From contig JAOAJX010000003.1 in assembly GCA_026413945.1 (NCBI GenBank), positions 62,001-126,000 of the forward strand: 64,000 bases of DNA, given 5' to 3'. The stretch is from Candidatus Iainarchaeum sp. GTDB lineage: Archaea; Iainarchaeota; Iainarchaeia; Iainarchaeales; DTGL01. Below are positions 30,791-41,347 of this stretch, piece after piece. Both the position numbers and the translations under genes were made by a program. A model generated the notes under the pieces. The model saw only the letters and a list, made by a program, of their open reading frames with translations, was not told where the DNA came from and did no database searches. Position 1 is the stretch's first letter. Every line of letters begins with the position of its first letter.

Positions 30791-32128
30791 TTTGCCTTTA
30801 CTTTTTATTCCTTCTGCAGAAATAATTCCTGTAACTGCGGCATACACAATTCCCCTAGAAAAACCACTTGCATCACCTGCAACATAAAGGTTTGAAACAT
30901 TCGTTTCCAAGAATTCGTTAGTAATATACTTCGTGTCATAAAATTTTATCTCTGGCGCGTAAACTAAAGTTGCATCTGATGCTATGCCAGGCATCACAAA
31001 GTCAAGCTTTTGTATTGCTTCTATTATATTTTGTACAACCCTCCTAGGTAATGCCATTGCAATATCCCCGGGCGTTACTTCCTTAAGAGTTGGTTCTATG
31101 GGTGCTTTTCCTATGCGTTCCCATGTGCTCCTACGGCCTTTTCTGAGGTCTTTGTAGCGCTGGATTATTGGCTTATTGCCACCTATCGTTGATGCTAACC
31201 TTGCTATGCTTCTGCCATATTCAGTAGTATCCTCGACAGGGTCAGTTAAAATAATTCTATTGAGCAAGGCCATGTTGGTATTTTTTGATTTCTTCTCTTT
31301 TTCAGCATGGCCATTCACAAGCACAAAACCGTCAAATTGCTCAGTTGTTACAAAACCCCTTGGGTTTGTACAAAAACTCCTGACCATATCATCATAGGTC
31401 TCAGTGTAGAGGCGAAATTTTGCATCATACATTATGCGCTCGATGTTTTCATATATCTCAGCAGGAAACTCGATTCTGACGCCAACATCAATGGGGCCAT
31501 ATTTTGTTTTTACGCCTAGCTCATGTAAAGTTTCTCTTAACCAATATGCCTTGCTTCTTCCAGGTGCACATATTAAGCTATTGCATTTGATGTTGCCTTC
31601 AGTCGTATCAATTTCAAATAAGCCTTCGCTTTTTTTTATCTTTTTTGCCTCGGTATCTAAAATGAATTCAATGCCCTCTTTCTTTAATTCCCTATAAAAC
31701 TTATCAATAATTCTTGGCAGTTTATCTGTGCCCACATGCTTCTGCTTCCCAGCAACGAATTCTATACCTGCACTTTCAGCTTTCTTCTTAAGCTCTTGCA
31801 GTTCATTGCCATTTGTCCCCGAGAATTCTTTTGGCGCACCATAGCTTACTAATATTGAGTCGACTTCATCAATAAACATTTGCAGCTCTGCTGCAGATCT
31901 TTTTAGCTCTTCAGGGCTTCCGCCTATCTCATAAGTTAGGTTTAATTTTCCATCAGAATAAGTGCCCGCACCGCCGATTCCAAATATAGCATCCTTTGGA
32001 TTTTCAGATGGTTTTCTATCAAGCGGCTCTTTTCCCATCTCTATAACAACTACGCTTTTAGCCCCAACTAATTTTTTTGCTGCAAAAAGACCAGCAGGTC
32101 CAGCACCTATGATTGCAACATCATACAT
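30767..32128 (-). CDS. FAD-dependent dehydrogenase/oxidoreductase
   Basis: DVAIIGAGPAGLFAAKKL; VAGDASGFSRGIVYAAVTGIISAEG. Confidence 0.85.
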   Translation of the reverse strand: MYDVAIIGAGPAGLFAAKKLVGAKSVVVIEMGKEPLDRKPSENPKDAIFGIGGAGTYSDGKLNLTYEIGGSPEELKRSAAELQMFIDEVDSILVSYGAPKEFSGTNGNELQELKKKAESAGIEFVAGKQKHVGTDKLPRIIDKFYRELKKEGIEFILDTEAKKIKKSEGLFEIDTTEGNIKCNSLICAPGRSKAYWLRETLHELGVKTKYGPIDVGVRIEFPAEIYENIERIMYDAKFRLYTETYDDMVRSFCTNPRGFVTTEQFDGFVLVNGHAEKEKKSKNTNMALLNRIILTDPVEDTTEYGRSIARLASTIGGNKPIIQRYKDLRKGRRSTWERIGKAPIEPTLKEVTPGDIAMALPRRVVQNIIEAIQKLDFVMPGIASDATLVYAPEIKFYDTKYITNEFLETNVSNLYVAGDASGFSRGIVYAAVTGIISAEGIKSKGKSPKEKLK

Positions 32129-32245
32129 TAAGATTTCCCTTTTATGTTTTATCCAAAAAGGTTTTAATTGGTTATCATCACAAGCAAAACAGCAATGCTT
32201 TTGAAAATGCAGTGATATTTTAAAATTAAAAGCATTAATATCTTT

Positions 32246-33148
32246 ATGTTAGTTGGTCTTGAAAGATACGAAGCAATATTAGAAGGAAAGGCAGAGCCAA
32301 ATTATTTGTTAGCTAAAAAATCAAGGTTACTTTCTAAGAAAATAAAAGAAGCAGAATATTCATTGCAATCATGTGAACTTTGCGAGCGAAAATGCAGAGC
32401 AAACAGAGCCAAGGAAGAGCTTGGCTATTGTGGTTGTGATACAAAAGCAAAAATTTTTGGTGCATTTGCACATTATGGCGAAGAGCCAGAGCTCGTGCCT
32501 TCAGCTACTCTTTTCTTTTCAGGTTGCACGATGCATTGTGTTTACTGCCAAAATGCACCTGATAGTGTAACACCATCCATGGGTGAATTGTGGAATGAGC
32601 GCAAAATTGCAACTTGGATTGAATCAATGCACAATAGTGGCTGCAAGAATGTTAACTTTGTTGGTGGAGACCCTACTCCTTATGTGTATAATATTCTCAA
32701 AGCACTTTCTTATTGTAAAGCCAAAACGCCAGTAGTTTGGAACTCAAATGCTTACTATAGCAAAAAAACAGCAGATCTGCTTAAAGGCATTGTGGATGTT
32801 TATCTTCTCGATTTCAGATATTTTAATGATGAGTGTGCTTTAAAATATAGCAAAGCTCCAAATTATGTAGAAGCAGCCAAAAGAAATTTTTTGGACGCTT
32901 ACAATGATGCTGAAGTTTTAGTTAGACTGCTCGTTATGCCTTCGCATATCGAATGTTGTGCAAAACCAATACTAGACTGGCTTGCTAAGAATTTAAGCAA
33001 AGATGTTAGAATTAATATATTGAACCAATACTGGCCAGCATACAAAGCACACAATTACAATGAGATTAACAGGAGATTAGATCACAAAGAGATCTGTGAA
33101 GTTCTAAATTATGCTAAAAAAATTGGTCTTAAAAATCTCGCACCTTGA
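32246..33148 (+). CDS. Radical SAM protein (COG1313-like, PFL-activase-like)
   Basis: CELCERKCRANR...LGYCGC; FSGCTMHCVYCQN radical SAM motif; NFVGGDPTPY. Confidence 0.83.
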   Translation: MLVGLERYEAILEGKAEPNYLLAKKSRLLSKKIKEAEYSLQSCELCERKCRANRAKEELGYCGCDTKAKIFGAFAHYGEEPELVPSATLFFSGCTMHCVYCQNAPDSVTPSMGELWNERKIATWIESMHNSGCKNVNFVGGDPTPYVYNILKALSYCKAKTPVVWNSNAYYSKKTADLLKGIVDVYLLDFRYFNDECALKYSKAPNYVEAAKRNFLDAYNDAEVLVRLLVMPSHIECCAKPILDWLAKNLSKDVRINILNQYWPAYKAHNYNEINRRLDHKEICEVLNYAKKIGLKNLAP

Positions 33149-33219
33149 TTTTAGCCAAGCATTTTCAAGTGCCAATTACAATAAAGTTTTAATTGGTTTG
33201 CGGCAGTATACTTTAAGCT

Positions 33220-34593
33220 ATGGATAAGTTTCACCTTATAAGCCCGCTTGATTTTCGCTACATGCGCAGTGATTTAGCGGATAAAGCAATTGCTTATCTT
33301 TCAGAAGAAGCAAAGATAAAGCATGAGATTGAGGTAGAAGTTGCTTACGTGAGAGCACTTTCTTATTTTGGCATTTGTAAGAAAGAGTTATACAAAGAAA
33401 TCCAAAAAGCAGGCAAAAAAATAACTGCCGAACTGATCTGTGATGAAGAATCAAAGACAGGCCACGAGACAAAGGCGCTTGTTAATGTTCTTTCAACAAA
33501 TGTCAGCAGCGAGGCAAAGAAGTTTATCCACCTTGGGCTCACAAGCTGTGATGTTTTAGATACTGCAAACGCATTGCGCTTCAAGCGCTATACTGAAAAA
33601 GTCCTTTTGCCAGAAGCAAAATCGCTTGAAAAATTGCTTATAAAACTTGCAATCCAAAATAAAAAAACGTTTCAAATTGGTAGAACTCATGGCCAGCATG
33701 CCGAACCAATTACTTTCGGTTTCTTTTTAGCACAATACGTTTCCAGGCTAGGGCAAAGGATTCTTGCCATTGAAAATGCCTCATCAAATCTGAAGGGAAA
33801 AATTTCTGGAGCAGTTGGTGCTTATAATGCATTATCTTTGTTTTGCAATGATCCATTAAAACTTGAGGCAAAAACGCTTTCATATTTAGGCCTTAAGCCA
33901 TCTGAAAGCTCCACACAAATATTGCCAAGGGAATACTTTGCAGATCTTGTGCACGCGTTATTGAGCACATTGGGTGTTATTGCAAACCTTGCTGATGATA
34001 TGCGACATCTTCAGAGGAGCGAAATAGGTGAGGTTGCAGAACATTTTGGTAGCACACAGGTAGGTAGCTCAGCGATGCCTCACAAAAGGAACCCAATAAC
34101 CTTCGAAAACATAAAAAGCATATGGAAGGCTTTCTCGCCGAGAATTCTCACAGTTTATATGGATCAGATAAGTGAGCATCAGAGAGACCTTACAAACTCA
34201 GCAAGCGAACGCTTCCTGCCGGAGATGCTGTTTGCCTGCACCTATGCCATAAGGCAGATGAGAAAAGCTCTTGAAAAGCTTTATGTCGATGAAAAAGCAA
34301 TGCTCAATAACTTAAGCAAAAGCAGCCAGAAAACAATTTCTGAGGCGCTTTATGTTCTCTTAGCGCTTCAAGGCTTAGAAAATGCGCATGAACATGTAAG
34401 GCGCATAGCTTTTAACTTACAAAAAGGCTCTTTAATTGATGCTGCTTTGAAAGACAAAGAGCTCTTGCCTTACATTAAAAAAATTCCGCAAGCAAAATTA
34501 AAATATCTTCAGAATCCAAAGAATTATTTGGGTTTAGCTGAAAAGAAAACAGAAAGAATTTGCAAAAACTGGGAAAAAATATTGGGGTTTTAA
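33220..34593 (+). CDS. purB: Adenylosuccinate lyase
   Basis: GRTHGQHAEPITFG; GSSAMPHKRNPITFENI signature. Confidence 0.95.
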   Translation: MDKFHLISPLDFRYMRSDLADKAIAYLSEEAKIKHEIEVEVAYVRALSYFGICKKELYKEIQKAGKKITAELICDEESKTGHETKALVNVLSTNVSSEAKKFIHLGLTSCDVLDTANALRFKRYTEKVLLPEAKSLEKLLIKLAIQNKKTFQIGRTHGQHAEPITFGFFLAQYVSRLGQRILAIENASSNLKGKISGAVGAYNALSLFCNDPLKLEAKTLSYLGLKPSESSTQILPREYFADLVHALLSTLGVIANLADDMRHLQRSEIGEVAEHFGSTQVGSSAMPHKRNPITFENIKSIWKAFSPRILTVYMDQISEHQRDLTNSASERFLPEMLFACTYAIRQMRKALEKLYVDEKAMLNNLSKSSQKTISEALYVLLALQGLENAHEHVRRIAFNLQKGSLIDAALKDKELLPYIKKIPQAKLKYLQNPKNYLGLAEKKTERICKNWEKILGF

Positions 34594-34594
34594 T

Positions 34595-36013
34595 ATGCTG
34601 CGCGTTTACAATACACTCGCAAGGAAAAAAGTTATTTTTAAGCCAAAAGAAAAAGGCCTTGTCAGAATGTATGTTTGTGGCCCAACTGTTTATGGTCCCG
34701 CGCATATAGGCCACGCAAGAACTTATGTTGCATTTGATATAATAAGACGCTATTTTGAATGGAAAGGCTTTGAAGTTAAGCTTGTAGTGAACATCACAGA
34801 TGTTCACGATGATATGATAAGGGTTGCGAATGAGCAAGGAAAGACAATATTTGAGCTATCTAAACAGTACACTGAGCTTTTCTTTAAAGACATGAAGGCA
34901 CTTAAAGTTAAAGAGGCAAGCGTGTACCCCAAGGTCAGTCGGGAAATTCCAGATATAATTGAGACAATAAAACTTCTGGAAAAAAAGGGCTATGCATACG
35001 CAACAGAAGATGGGCTTTATTTTGATATTAGCAGATTTAAAGGATATGGAAAGCTCTCTGGCATAAAGCCAAAGCAGTCAATAACAGGCACAAGAGTTGA
35101 AACGGACAAATATGATAAGCGCCAAGCCCATGATTTTGCTCTTTGGAAAAAGGTAAAGCCAAATGAACCTTTTTGGGATAGTCCTTGGGGTCCGGGCAGA
35201 CCCGGCTGGCACATAGAGTGCACAACAATGAGCTCAAAGTATCTCGGCTTACCTTTAGATATACATTGCGGTGCAGTAGACTTAGTATTTCCACACCATG
35301 AAAATGAGATTGCTCAAAGTGAGGCAGCTTACGGCACAAAACCTTTTGTTAAATACTGGCTTCACACAGGTTTCCTTACAATAAATGCCCAAAAGATGAG
35401 CAAAAGCTTGGGTAATTACATCACAGTGCCGGAGCTGCTGTCACGGATAGATCCAAATGTATTTAGGTTTTTTATTGCTGTGCGTCATTACAGAAGCAGG
35501 GTTGATTATTCAGATTTTGCTATTGAACAAGCAAAGAATGCACTGCAAAGGCTAAATGACTTTATACAAAGGTTATATGCGGTTGAACATAATAATTTCT
35601 CTAATGAAGCCACCAATGCTTTGAAGTTGGCAAAAAAAGAATTCGAAAAAGCGATGGATGATGATTTTAATACGCCTCTTGCTTGGAAGGTAATATTCAC
35701 ACTTGAGAATAAGATCAACATAATGCTTGGAAAAGGCATTTTAGCAAAGAATAATGCCAAAGAGATAATCGCTTTTTTTAAGGATATTAATTCGATTTTT
35801 GAAGTTTTCGAGACCGACAAAAAAACTGAAGATATTCCTCAAGAATGCCTCGAAATGATAATGCAAAGGGAAAAACTTAGAAAGGAGAAAAGGTTCGAGG
35901 AGGCAGACGATCTTAGAGCAAAATTAGCAGCTAAAGGAATTGCTGTTTTCGACACTCCACAAGGCCCCCAATGGAAAAAAATAACTACCAATAGTAAAGA
36001 TTCAAAGGTGTAG
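34595..36013 (+). CDS. cysS: Cysteinyl-tRNA synthetase
   Basis: YVCGPTVYGPAHIGHARTYV (HIGH); KMSKSLGNYIT (KMSKS). Confidence 0.96.
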   Translation: MLRVYNTLARKKVIFKPKEKGLVRMYVCGPTVYGPAHIGHARTYVAFDIIRRYFEWKGFEVKLVVNITDVHDDMIRVANEQGKTIFELSKQYTELFFKDMKALKVKEASVYPKVSREIPDIIETIKLLEKKGYAYATEDGLYFDISRFKGYGKLSGIKPKQSITGTRVETDKYDKRQAHDFALWKKVKPNEPFWDSPWGPGRPGWHIECTTMSSKYLGLPLDIHCGAVDLVFPHHENEIAQSEAAYGTKPFVKYWLHTGFLTINAQKMSKSLGNYITVPELLSRIDPNVFRFFIAVRHYRSRVDYSDFAIEQAKNALQRLNDFIQRLYAVEHNNFSNEATNALKLAKKEFEKAMDDDFNTPLAWKVIFTLENKINIMLGKGILAKNNAKEIIAFFKDINSIFEVFETDKKTEDIPQECLEMIMQREKLRKEKRFEEADDLRAKLAAKGIAVFDTPQGPQWKKITTNSKDSKV

Positions 36014-36670
36014 CACAAAAGCAACTATGATAGGCACTATTAAGAGCCCACTCAAGAGATAAATAAGCAAAGATTTTGGATATGTTGCCTTAGTAAGCTG
36101 CTTTATTGTAAGAAATGGATATACAAATAGCATATACACCAAAATGACAATCAGAAGCAGCGACGCTAAAAAGGCCTTATTGGAAAAATCAGATAGATCG
36201 CTTTCAGTTATGCCATGCTTTTGCAAAATTGCTCCAGCATTTTCATCAAAAATATTGTAAGCGTATGGCAGACTAGCTGATTGTTTTTTTACTTCTGTAA
36301 TCATTGCAAAGATTTTTGGCGAAGAATATAGCACTACAAAAGAGATACACATTATGATAGCAAGGAAAAGCCAAACAAATGATATTGCTGAAAGTATGCC
36401 ATAAAATTTACCTTTTACATCTTTGCTGTTCACCATAAATGCAAAGAAGTAAATTACAGCTGAGATTATGATCCAAGCAAAGTAGCTTGCTGCACCGTGT
36501 TTTATTGTGTCTAACAGGTCAAAGCCAAAGCCAGCAAAAAGGCCAAACATAGTGTAAAGAATGGTTGGGGATAAAATAATCAAAAAGGATATCTTGAAGT
36601 CAGGTTTCGATATCGTTTTTTCGATGGTTTTTTTTGGTTTTATAAAAATATTTATTGGGTTAATTTCCAT
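36002..36670 (-). CDS. Multi-TM membrane protein, YIP1-like
   Basis: Five or so hydrophobic segments; N-terminal FIKPKKTIEKTISKPDFKISF typical of Yip1-domain proteins. Confidence 0.6.
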   Translation of the reverse strand: MEINPINIFIKPKKTIEKTISKPDFKISFLIILSPTILYTMFGLFAGFGFDLLDTIKHGAASYFAWIIISAVIYFFAFMVNSKDVKGKFYGILSAISFVWLFLAIIMCISFVVLYSSPKIFAMITEVKKQSASLPYAYNIFDENAGAILQKHGITESDLSDFSNKAFLASLLLIVILVYMLFVYPFLTIKQLTKATYPKSLLIYLLSGLLIVPIIVAFVLHL

Positions 36671-36730
36671 ATGAACCAAATAAAATTATACTTAACACTT
36701 ATTTAAACTTATCCTTGCGAAACTTACTTA

Positions 36731-37195
36731 ATGGAGCATAAAAAATTGGTGATGGCTTTCGGGACATTTGATTTTTTTCATTATGGGCATCTATACTATT
36801 TGGAAAGGGCAAAGAAGCTAGGCGGTAAGCTGATAGTGGTTGTTTCAAGGGATGAAAACGCTTTTTTATCAAAAGGAAAAAGTACTTTGCACAATGAGAA
36901 AGAGCGCCTTAAAGTTATAAAAGCGCTAAGCTTAGTTGATGATGCGGTTTTAGGGCTAAAAGGCAACACTTTTGGAATTCTGCTGAAATATAAGCCTGAT
37001 ATAATTGCACTTGGCTATGACCAAAGAGTTGACATTAAAGCATTAAAGGCCTTCATTTCAAAAAAAGGCCTCAAAACGAGAATAAAAAGAATTCCTGCCT
37101 ACAAGCCCCATATTCTTAAAAGCTCTAATTTCAAGGCTCTGAAAAAAGAGCTGCAGGAAAATAAACCTTTAGAGTTGGGCAGGGACATACTCTAA
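36731..37195 (+). CDS. ribL: Cytidylyltransferase-family protein, probable archaeal FAD synthase
   Basis: AFGTFDFFHYGHLYYLERAKKLG; ALGYDQR; short archaeal RibL-like length. Confidence 0.8.
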   Translation: MEHKKLVMAFGTFDFFHYGHLYYLERAKKLGGKLIVVVSRDENAFLSKGKSTLHNEKERLKVIKALSLVDDAVLGLKGNTFGILLKYKPDIIALGYDQRVDIKALKAFISKKGLKTRIKRIPAYKPHILKSSNFKALKKELQENKPLELGRDIL

Positions 37196-37260
37196 TTTTT
37201 TACATCAATTGCCAACAACGAAAACTTTAAATAGTAAAAAAACCTAATTTTTAAGCTCTA

Positions 37261-39545
37261 ATGGTGATGTTTATGCGAAAAGATTTAAGGAAATTTTATT
37301 CAAACAGGCTTTTTATTTTTTTTATCGCTGTTCTAATCCCTACTTTGGCTTCAGCTTATTGTACCGGAACTCCAAGGCCTTGTTCATATTGGTCGAATAG
37401 TTTTAACTGCAGGGATGCTGGCTGCACATGGGATTATGATTATTGCACAGGCACGCCAAACAGCTGCTCAACTTATTACAATGAATGGGGTTGCAGAACA
37501 GCCGGTTGCACCTGGTATGGCGCAACTCAGACACCAAAGCCGAGTGGTTGCTATTCTTGGTCGTATCAATGTGAGTCAGCAAACTCTAGCAAATGTTCTT
37601 GCTATGATGCTGTTGAGTGCCAATATATTGGGATTACGACTGCTATACTTTCTGGTATTGCGACAATACAAAGTGCAACAAGCCAACAGGCTGTTATGAA
37701 AACTCTGGAAGCTGCTACACACAAAATGCATCAAAATGCTCCTGCAAGGAAGCAGTAAAGTGCAAATACAACAGCACTTATAATTGTTATTCGTTTGATT
37801 ATTGTGATACCTCAAGATGCCCACCAACCGGATGTGTCGGCGCACACACTAATTGCATAGCACTTAACGAGAGACGTTGTGATTGCAGAGAGGCTGTAAA
37901 TTGCCTTTACAATACTCTACACGATTGCTATACTTTTAAAGATTGCAACAATAGTGTTTGTAAAGAGCTCGATTGTTCTTTTATTTATATATTAAGCCCA
38001 CGCAACGCCTCTGTAAAGTGGAATGAAACTTTATCTGCGCTAGTCATTCTAAGTTGCAATAAGGCTGTAAGTTCTATCACAGTTAATGCGGGTACCAAAA
38101 GCAATACATGTTATAATCCCTCTGGAAGCACGTGTAAAATCGAATATACTGAAACCATTCCACAAAGTAAGAGCATAGGTAAATATTATATTGACATATC
38201 AGGAACAGTTGTAAAAGGAAATGAGTCAAAAAACTATACAGGTCGCATTGAATATAATGTAATAGAACCACATGATTGCAAACTTAGCTATTATTTAAAT
38301 TCTAGTTCCCTAAAACCAGGCGATTATATATCAGGTAATGCTACCTTGACATGCTATAATAAAGTGGATTTAATAGTTATAACTTTTGGCTCATCTAGAA
38401 ATAGTTGTAACGCATCTACATGCAGCATAGATCATCGTGAAAAGATTCCAATAGATAGAGAACCAGGAAATTATACGGTTGCAGTATATGCAACAGCCAC
38501 AGTGGCAGGAATCCCCAAAACATATCATGAAACTATTACTTATTCAGTCAAAGATGCATCATTATGTAGAATCCATTTCAACCCACTTAGCGCTTCAGTG
38601 AAACCAGGAGACATCTTAAAAGTTGATGCTGACGTATCATGTAGTACCGGAATGGATTCTATAAGTGTTAGTCTTGGTACCTCAAAAAGGCAATGTCAAA
38701 ACTTATCTTCATGTAGCGCCACTTACCAACAAAAAATACCTGATAGCATGAGGCCTGGCAAATATGAAATATTAGCAGAAGCAGCTGTTACGAAAGAAGG
38801 CGCATCGAAAAAATACAATGCATCTTTTTCCTATACAGTTGAAGAGCCGCCAAAGCCTTGCAGTATAAGCTTTAACCCATCAACCGCGTCCGTATACAAA
38901 GGTAGCTCATTTAAGGTGACAGCAACCATTGGCTGTGGCGATATTATGGATTCCATTGATATTCAGTTTGGCTCAGCTTCTAACAGGTGTCAGAAATCAG
39001 CTAGCTGTAGTGTCACTTTTGAAATACCCCAATCTTCGACTGCAGGTGTAATATTTGTACATGCATCTGCAAAAGCAACAAAAGGTGGCGTATTAAATAC
39101 TTATAGCAATATTTTCAAATATACTGCTACAGACGAACCTTATTGCTTCATAACATTTAGCCCCTCAACAGCAACAGTTGTTGCTGGAGATATTTTGTAT
39201 GTCAGCGCTATCCTTGAATGTGATACTACTATAGAACGTCTTAGCATTGTTTTTAGTACAGCATCTAACTATTGCAGCAATTCAAAAGGTTGTATGGTAA
39301 GCATAACCATACCAACACGAGGCATAGCACCAGGTGATTATACAATCAATGCGTCAGGAAGTATTGCCTTTAGCGGAAAATCAAAAACATATAGTAGTGC
39401 CTTTAAATATAAAATAACAAAACCAACGACTTCAGCAGGTTCAACAGCGACATCATCAACTTCTGCACAGTCAACTTCAACCACCTTTGAACAATTCATA
39501 GCAGTTATTAGGGAAACAATACGTTTTATTTTCCCATTCGGCTAA
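37261..39545 (+). pseudogene. Cys-rich repeat surface protein gene interrupted by one apparent frame disruption near 37625
   Basis: ORFs 37261-37758 and 37617-39545 are halves of one repeat protein; signal peptide in first, three about 45-aa Cys repeats span the junction, then Ig-like about 85-95 aa repeats. Could be assembly error rather than true pseudogene. Confidence 0.75.
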
Positions 39546-39554
39546 ACCGTGTCC

Positions 39555-40010
39555 TTAAAATTCTTTCTTCAGAAGCACAAGATTTTTGTATTTAGATCCT
39601 TCTTTTGTGCCTTTCTCAAGTAAGCCATATTGCACAAAACCAAGCTTCTCGAAAACCTTTAAGGATACTGCGTTATCATCATTGACTTGGGCTGTTACTA
39701 TTTCGGTTCCTTTTCTAATGTTTTTAAGCGCATGCTTTAAAATATGCTGAGCTATTCCTTTGCCTCTATGCTTTTTCGCAACTATAAGAGAATGCAAGCT
39801 TGCAATGTGCTTATGGGGTCCAATGCCATACTTGACAAGCAGATGTGCAATAACTTTGTCGCCCAATTTTGCCACATACCTTTTTTCATTTTTTGAAAGA
39901 AAGCTGTTTATAACACGCTTTCTGGAGAGTTCAAGACCCCAATGCGGATAAAGCTTTGCTATTCCTGTAGAGTCCTCAATTCTTGCTTCGCTTATCTTTA
40001 TTTCCGGCAC
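39555..40010 (-). CDS. GNAT family N-acetyltransferase
   Basis: SLHSLIVAKKHRGKGIAQHILKHAL acetyl-CoA motif; VSLKVFEKLGFVQYG. Confidence 0.9.
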   Translation of the reverse strand: MPEIKISEARIEDSTGIAKLYPHWGLELSRKRVINSFLSKNEKRYVAKLGDKVIAHLLVKYGIGPHKHIASLHSLIVAKKHRGKGIAQHILKHALKNIRKGTEIVTAQVNDDNAVSLKVFEKLGFVQYGLLEKGTKEGSKYKNLVLLKKEF

Positions 40011-40422
40011 CTTCTTTCAGCCCTTCAATATTTTTTCTCCGCTTTTCCCCCATATGAATTATGAACTCACTGCCAAGGAAATCTCTTCCGACCAATACTG
40101 GAAGCTTCATCCCAAAACGATCAGCTATAGTGAAAAGCGTCTTTTTTCTTTTTCCGCACATTTCAAGGATTCCTTCAGCAACAGGCCTCCTAACATAGCC
40201 TCTTGGTTCAGTCTTGCTCTTTATCCTCAACACCCTTACAATAGGGCCCAAACCAGCTTTTGCAGCAATTTTAAGATCAACGCTCGATCTTTCAGCACCA
40301 GTATCAAGCAAGGCAAGCGTTTCAACCGCCTTTTTTTTGCCTATTATCTTAACATGCTGAACAAGCCCCACAATCTTTTTCTTCTTCTTTTTGTTGCAAG
40401 AAATCCCCCTTTTTTCAGCCAT
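39976..40422 (-). CDS. Retropepsin-like aspartic protease (RimK-associated type)
   Basis: ALLDTGAERSSVD aspartic protease motif; PVLVGRDFLG; family often linked to RimK-type ligases; overlaps GNAT gene by 35 nt. Confidence 0.8.
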   Translation of the reverse strand: MAEKRGISCNKKKKKKIVGLVQHVKIIGKKKAVETLALLDTGAERSSVDLKIAAKAGLGPIVRVLRIKSKTEPRGYVRRPVAEGILEMCGKRKKTLFTIADRFGMKLPVLVGRDFLGSEFIIHMGEKRRKNIEGLKEGAGNKDKRSKN

Positions 40423-40510
40423 AACGAGAATAAGTAAAAATCAAAAACTTTTTAAACAAATGAGGAGAATACATATTCACATACGTTTGCCTTTTTGGCA
40501 TGTGTCTTTT

Positions 40511-41347
40511 ATGAAAAAGCTGATAATGGCTGTTGAAGGTGAACGCAAAAGGTTTGCATTGCTTAGAAACGCATTTGAGCAAAAAGGCTTCTCAGTTAAG
40601 TTACTACCGGTAAGGCGCCTTACACTTTTTGCTGATAGGAATGGCTCCAAAGCAAAGATTTTTGGCAATGGTAAGTTCGATGGGGCAGTTTACCTTGAAA
40701 CACCATTCATGCTCACTCAGTTTGTCGAGCCGCTTCTTGATTACATTGAAACAAAAGGTTTCTATTGCCAAGTGCATAAAGGAGCCTATTATGTTGGAAG
40801 CAATGAGCTGCTTCAAATAAGCTTGCTTAGTAGCTATGGTATAAAAATTCCTTATACAAGGATTTTTGGAAATATTGAGCAAATACGAAAAGCCAAGGAG
40901 AAGTTTAGCTACCCTGTCGTTGTTAAGGTTTACAAGAATGGTGAAAAGATACAAAGCATGATTGCTAAAAACTCTGATGCCTTAGCTTCGCTAACCGAGA
41001 GGATTGAAGGTGACACAGCAGTTGTGAGTGAATTTATAGAAGGTGATATTGAGCATTGTGCCGTTATTGGAGAAGAAGTTTTTGCCCTTAGAAGCACTAC
41101 ATCAGATCCGACAAAAGTACGACTTATGAAAAATGCAGTTAATGTAAAGCTCTCAAAAACTGAAGAAGAAACAGCCATACAAGCTGCCAGCATTTGCGGC
41201 TGTGACATAGCAACGGTAAAAATGTGCCGTGGCTTTGTTACAAGAGTGAAGCCACATGTAAATATGATTCTTTTTACTAAGAAAACAGGGCGTAACCTTT
41301 TTGAAAAAGTGGCAGAGTTGTTTTACAAGAAAAGTGGTGGTGGCTGA
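40511..41347 (+). CDS. RimK-like ATP-grasp protein, possibly degenerate
   Basis: ATP-grasp-like arrangement KFSYPVVVKVYKNGEKIQSMI ... VVSEFIEGDIEHCAVIGEEVFALRS; C-terminal acidic/Asn motif replaced by VTRVKPHVNMI. Confidence 0.75.
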   Translation: MKKLIMAVEGERKRFALLRNAFEQKGFSVKLLPVRRLTLFADRNGSKAKIFGNGKFDGAVYLETPFMLTQFVEPLLDYIETKGFYCQVHKGAYYVGSNELLQISLLSSYGIKIPYTRIFGNIEQIRKAKEKFSYPVVVKVYKNGEKIQSMIAKNSDALASLTERIEGDTAVVSEFIEGDIEHCAVIGEEVFALRSTTSDPTKVRLMKNAVNVKLSKTEEETAIQAASICGCDIATVKMCRGFVTRVKPHVNMILFTKKTGRNLFEKVAELFYKKSGGG

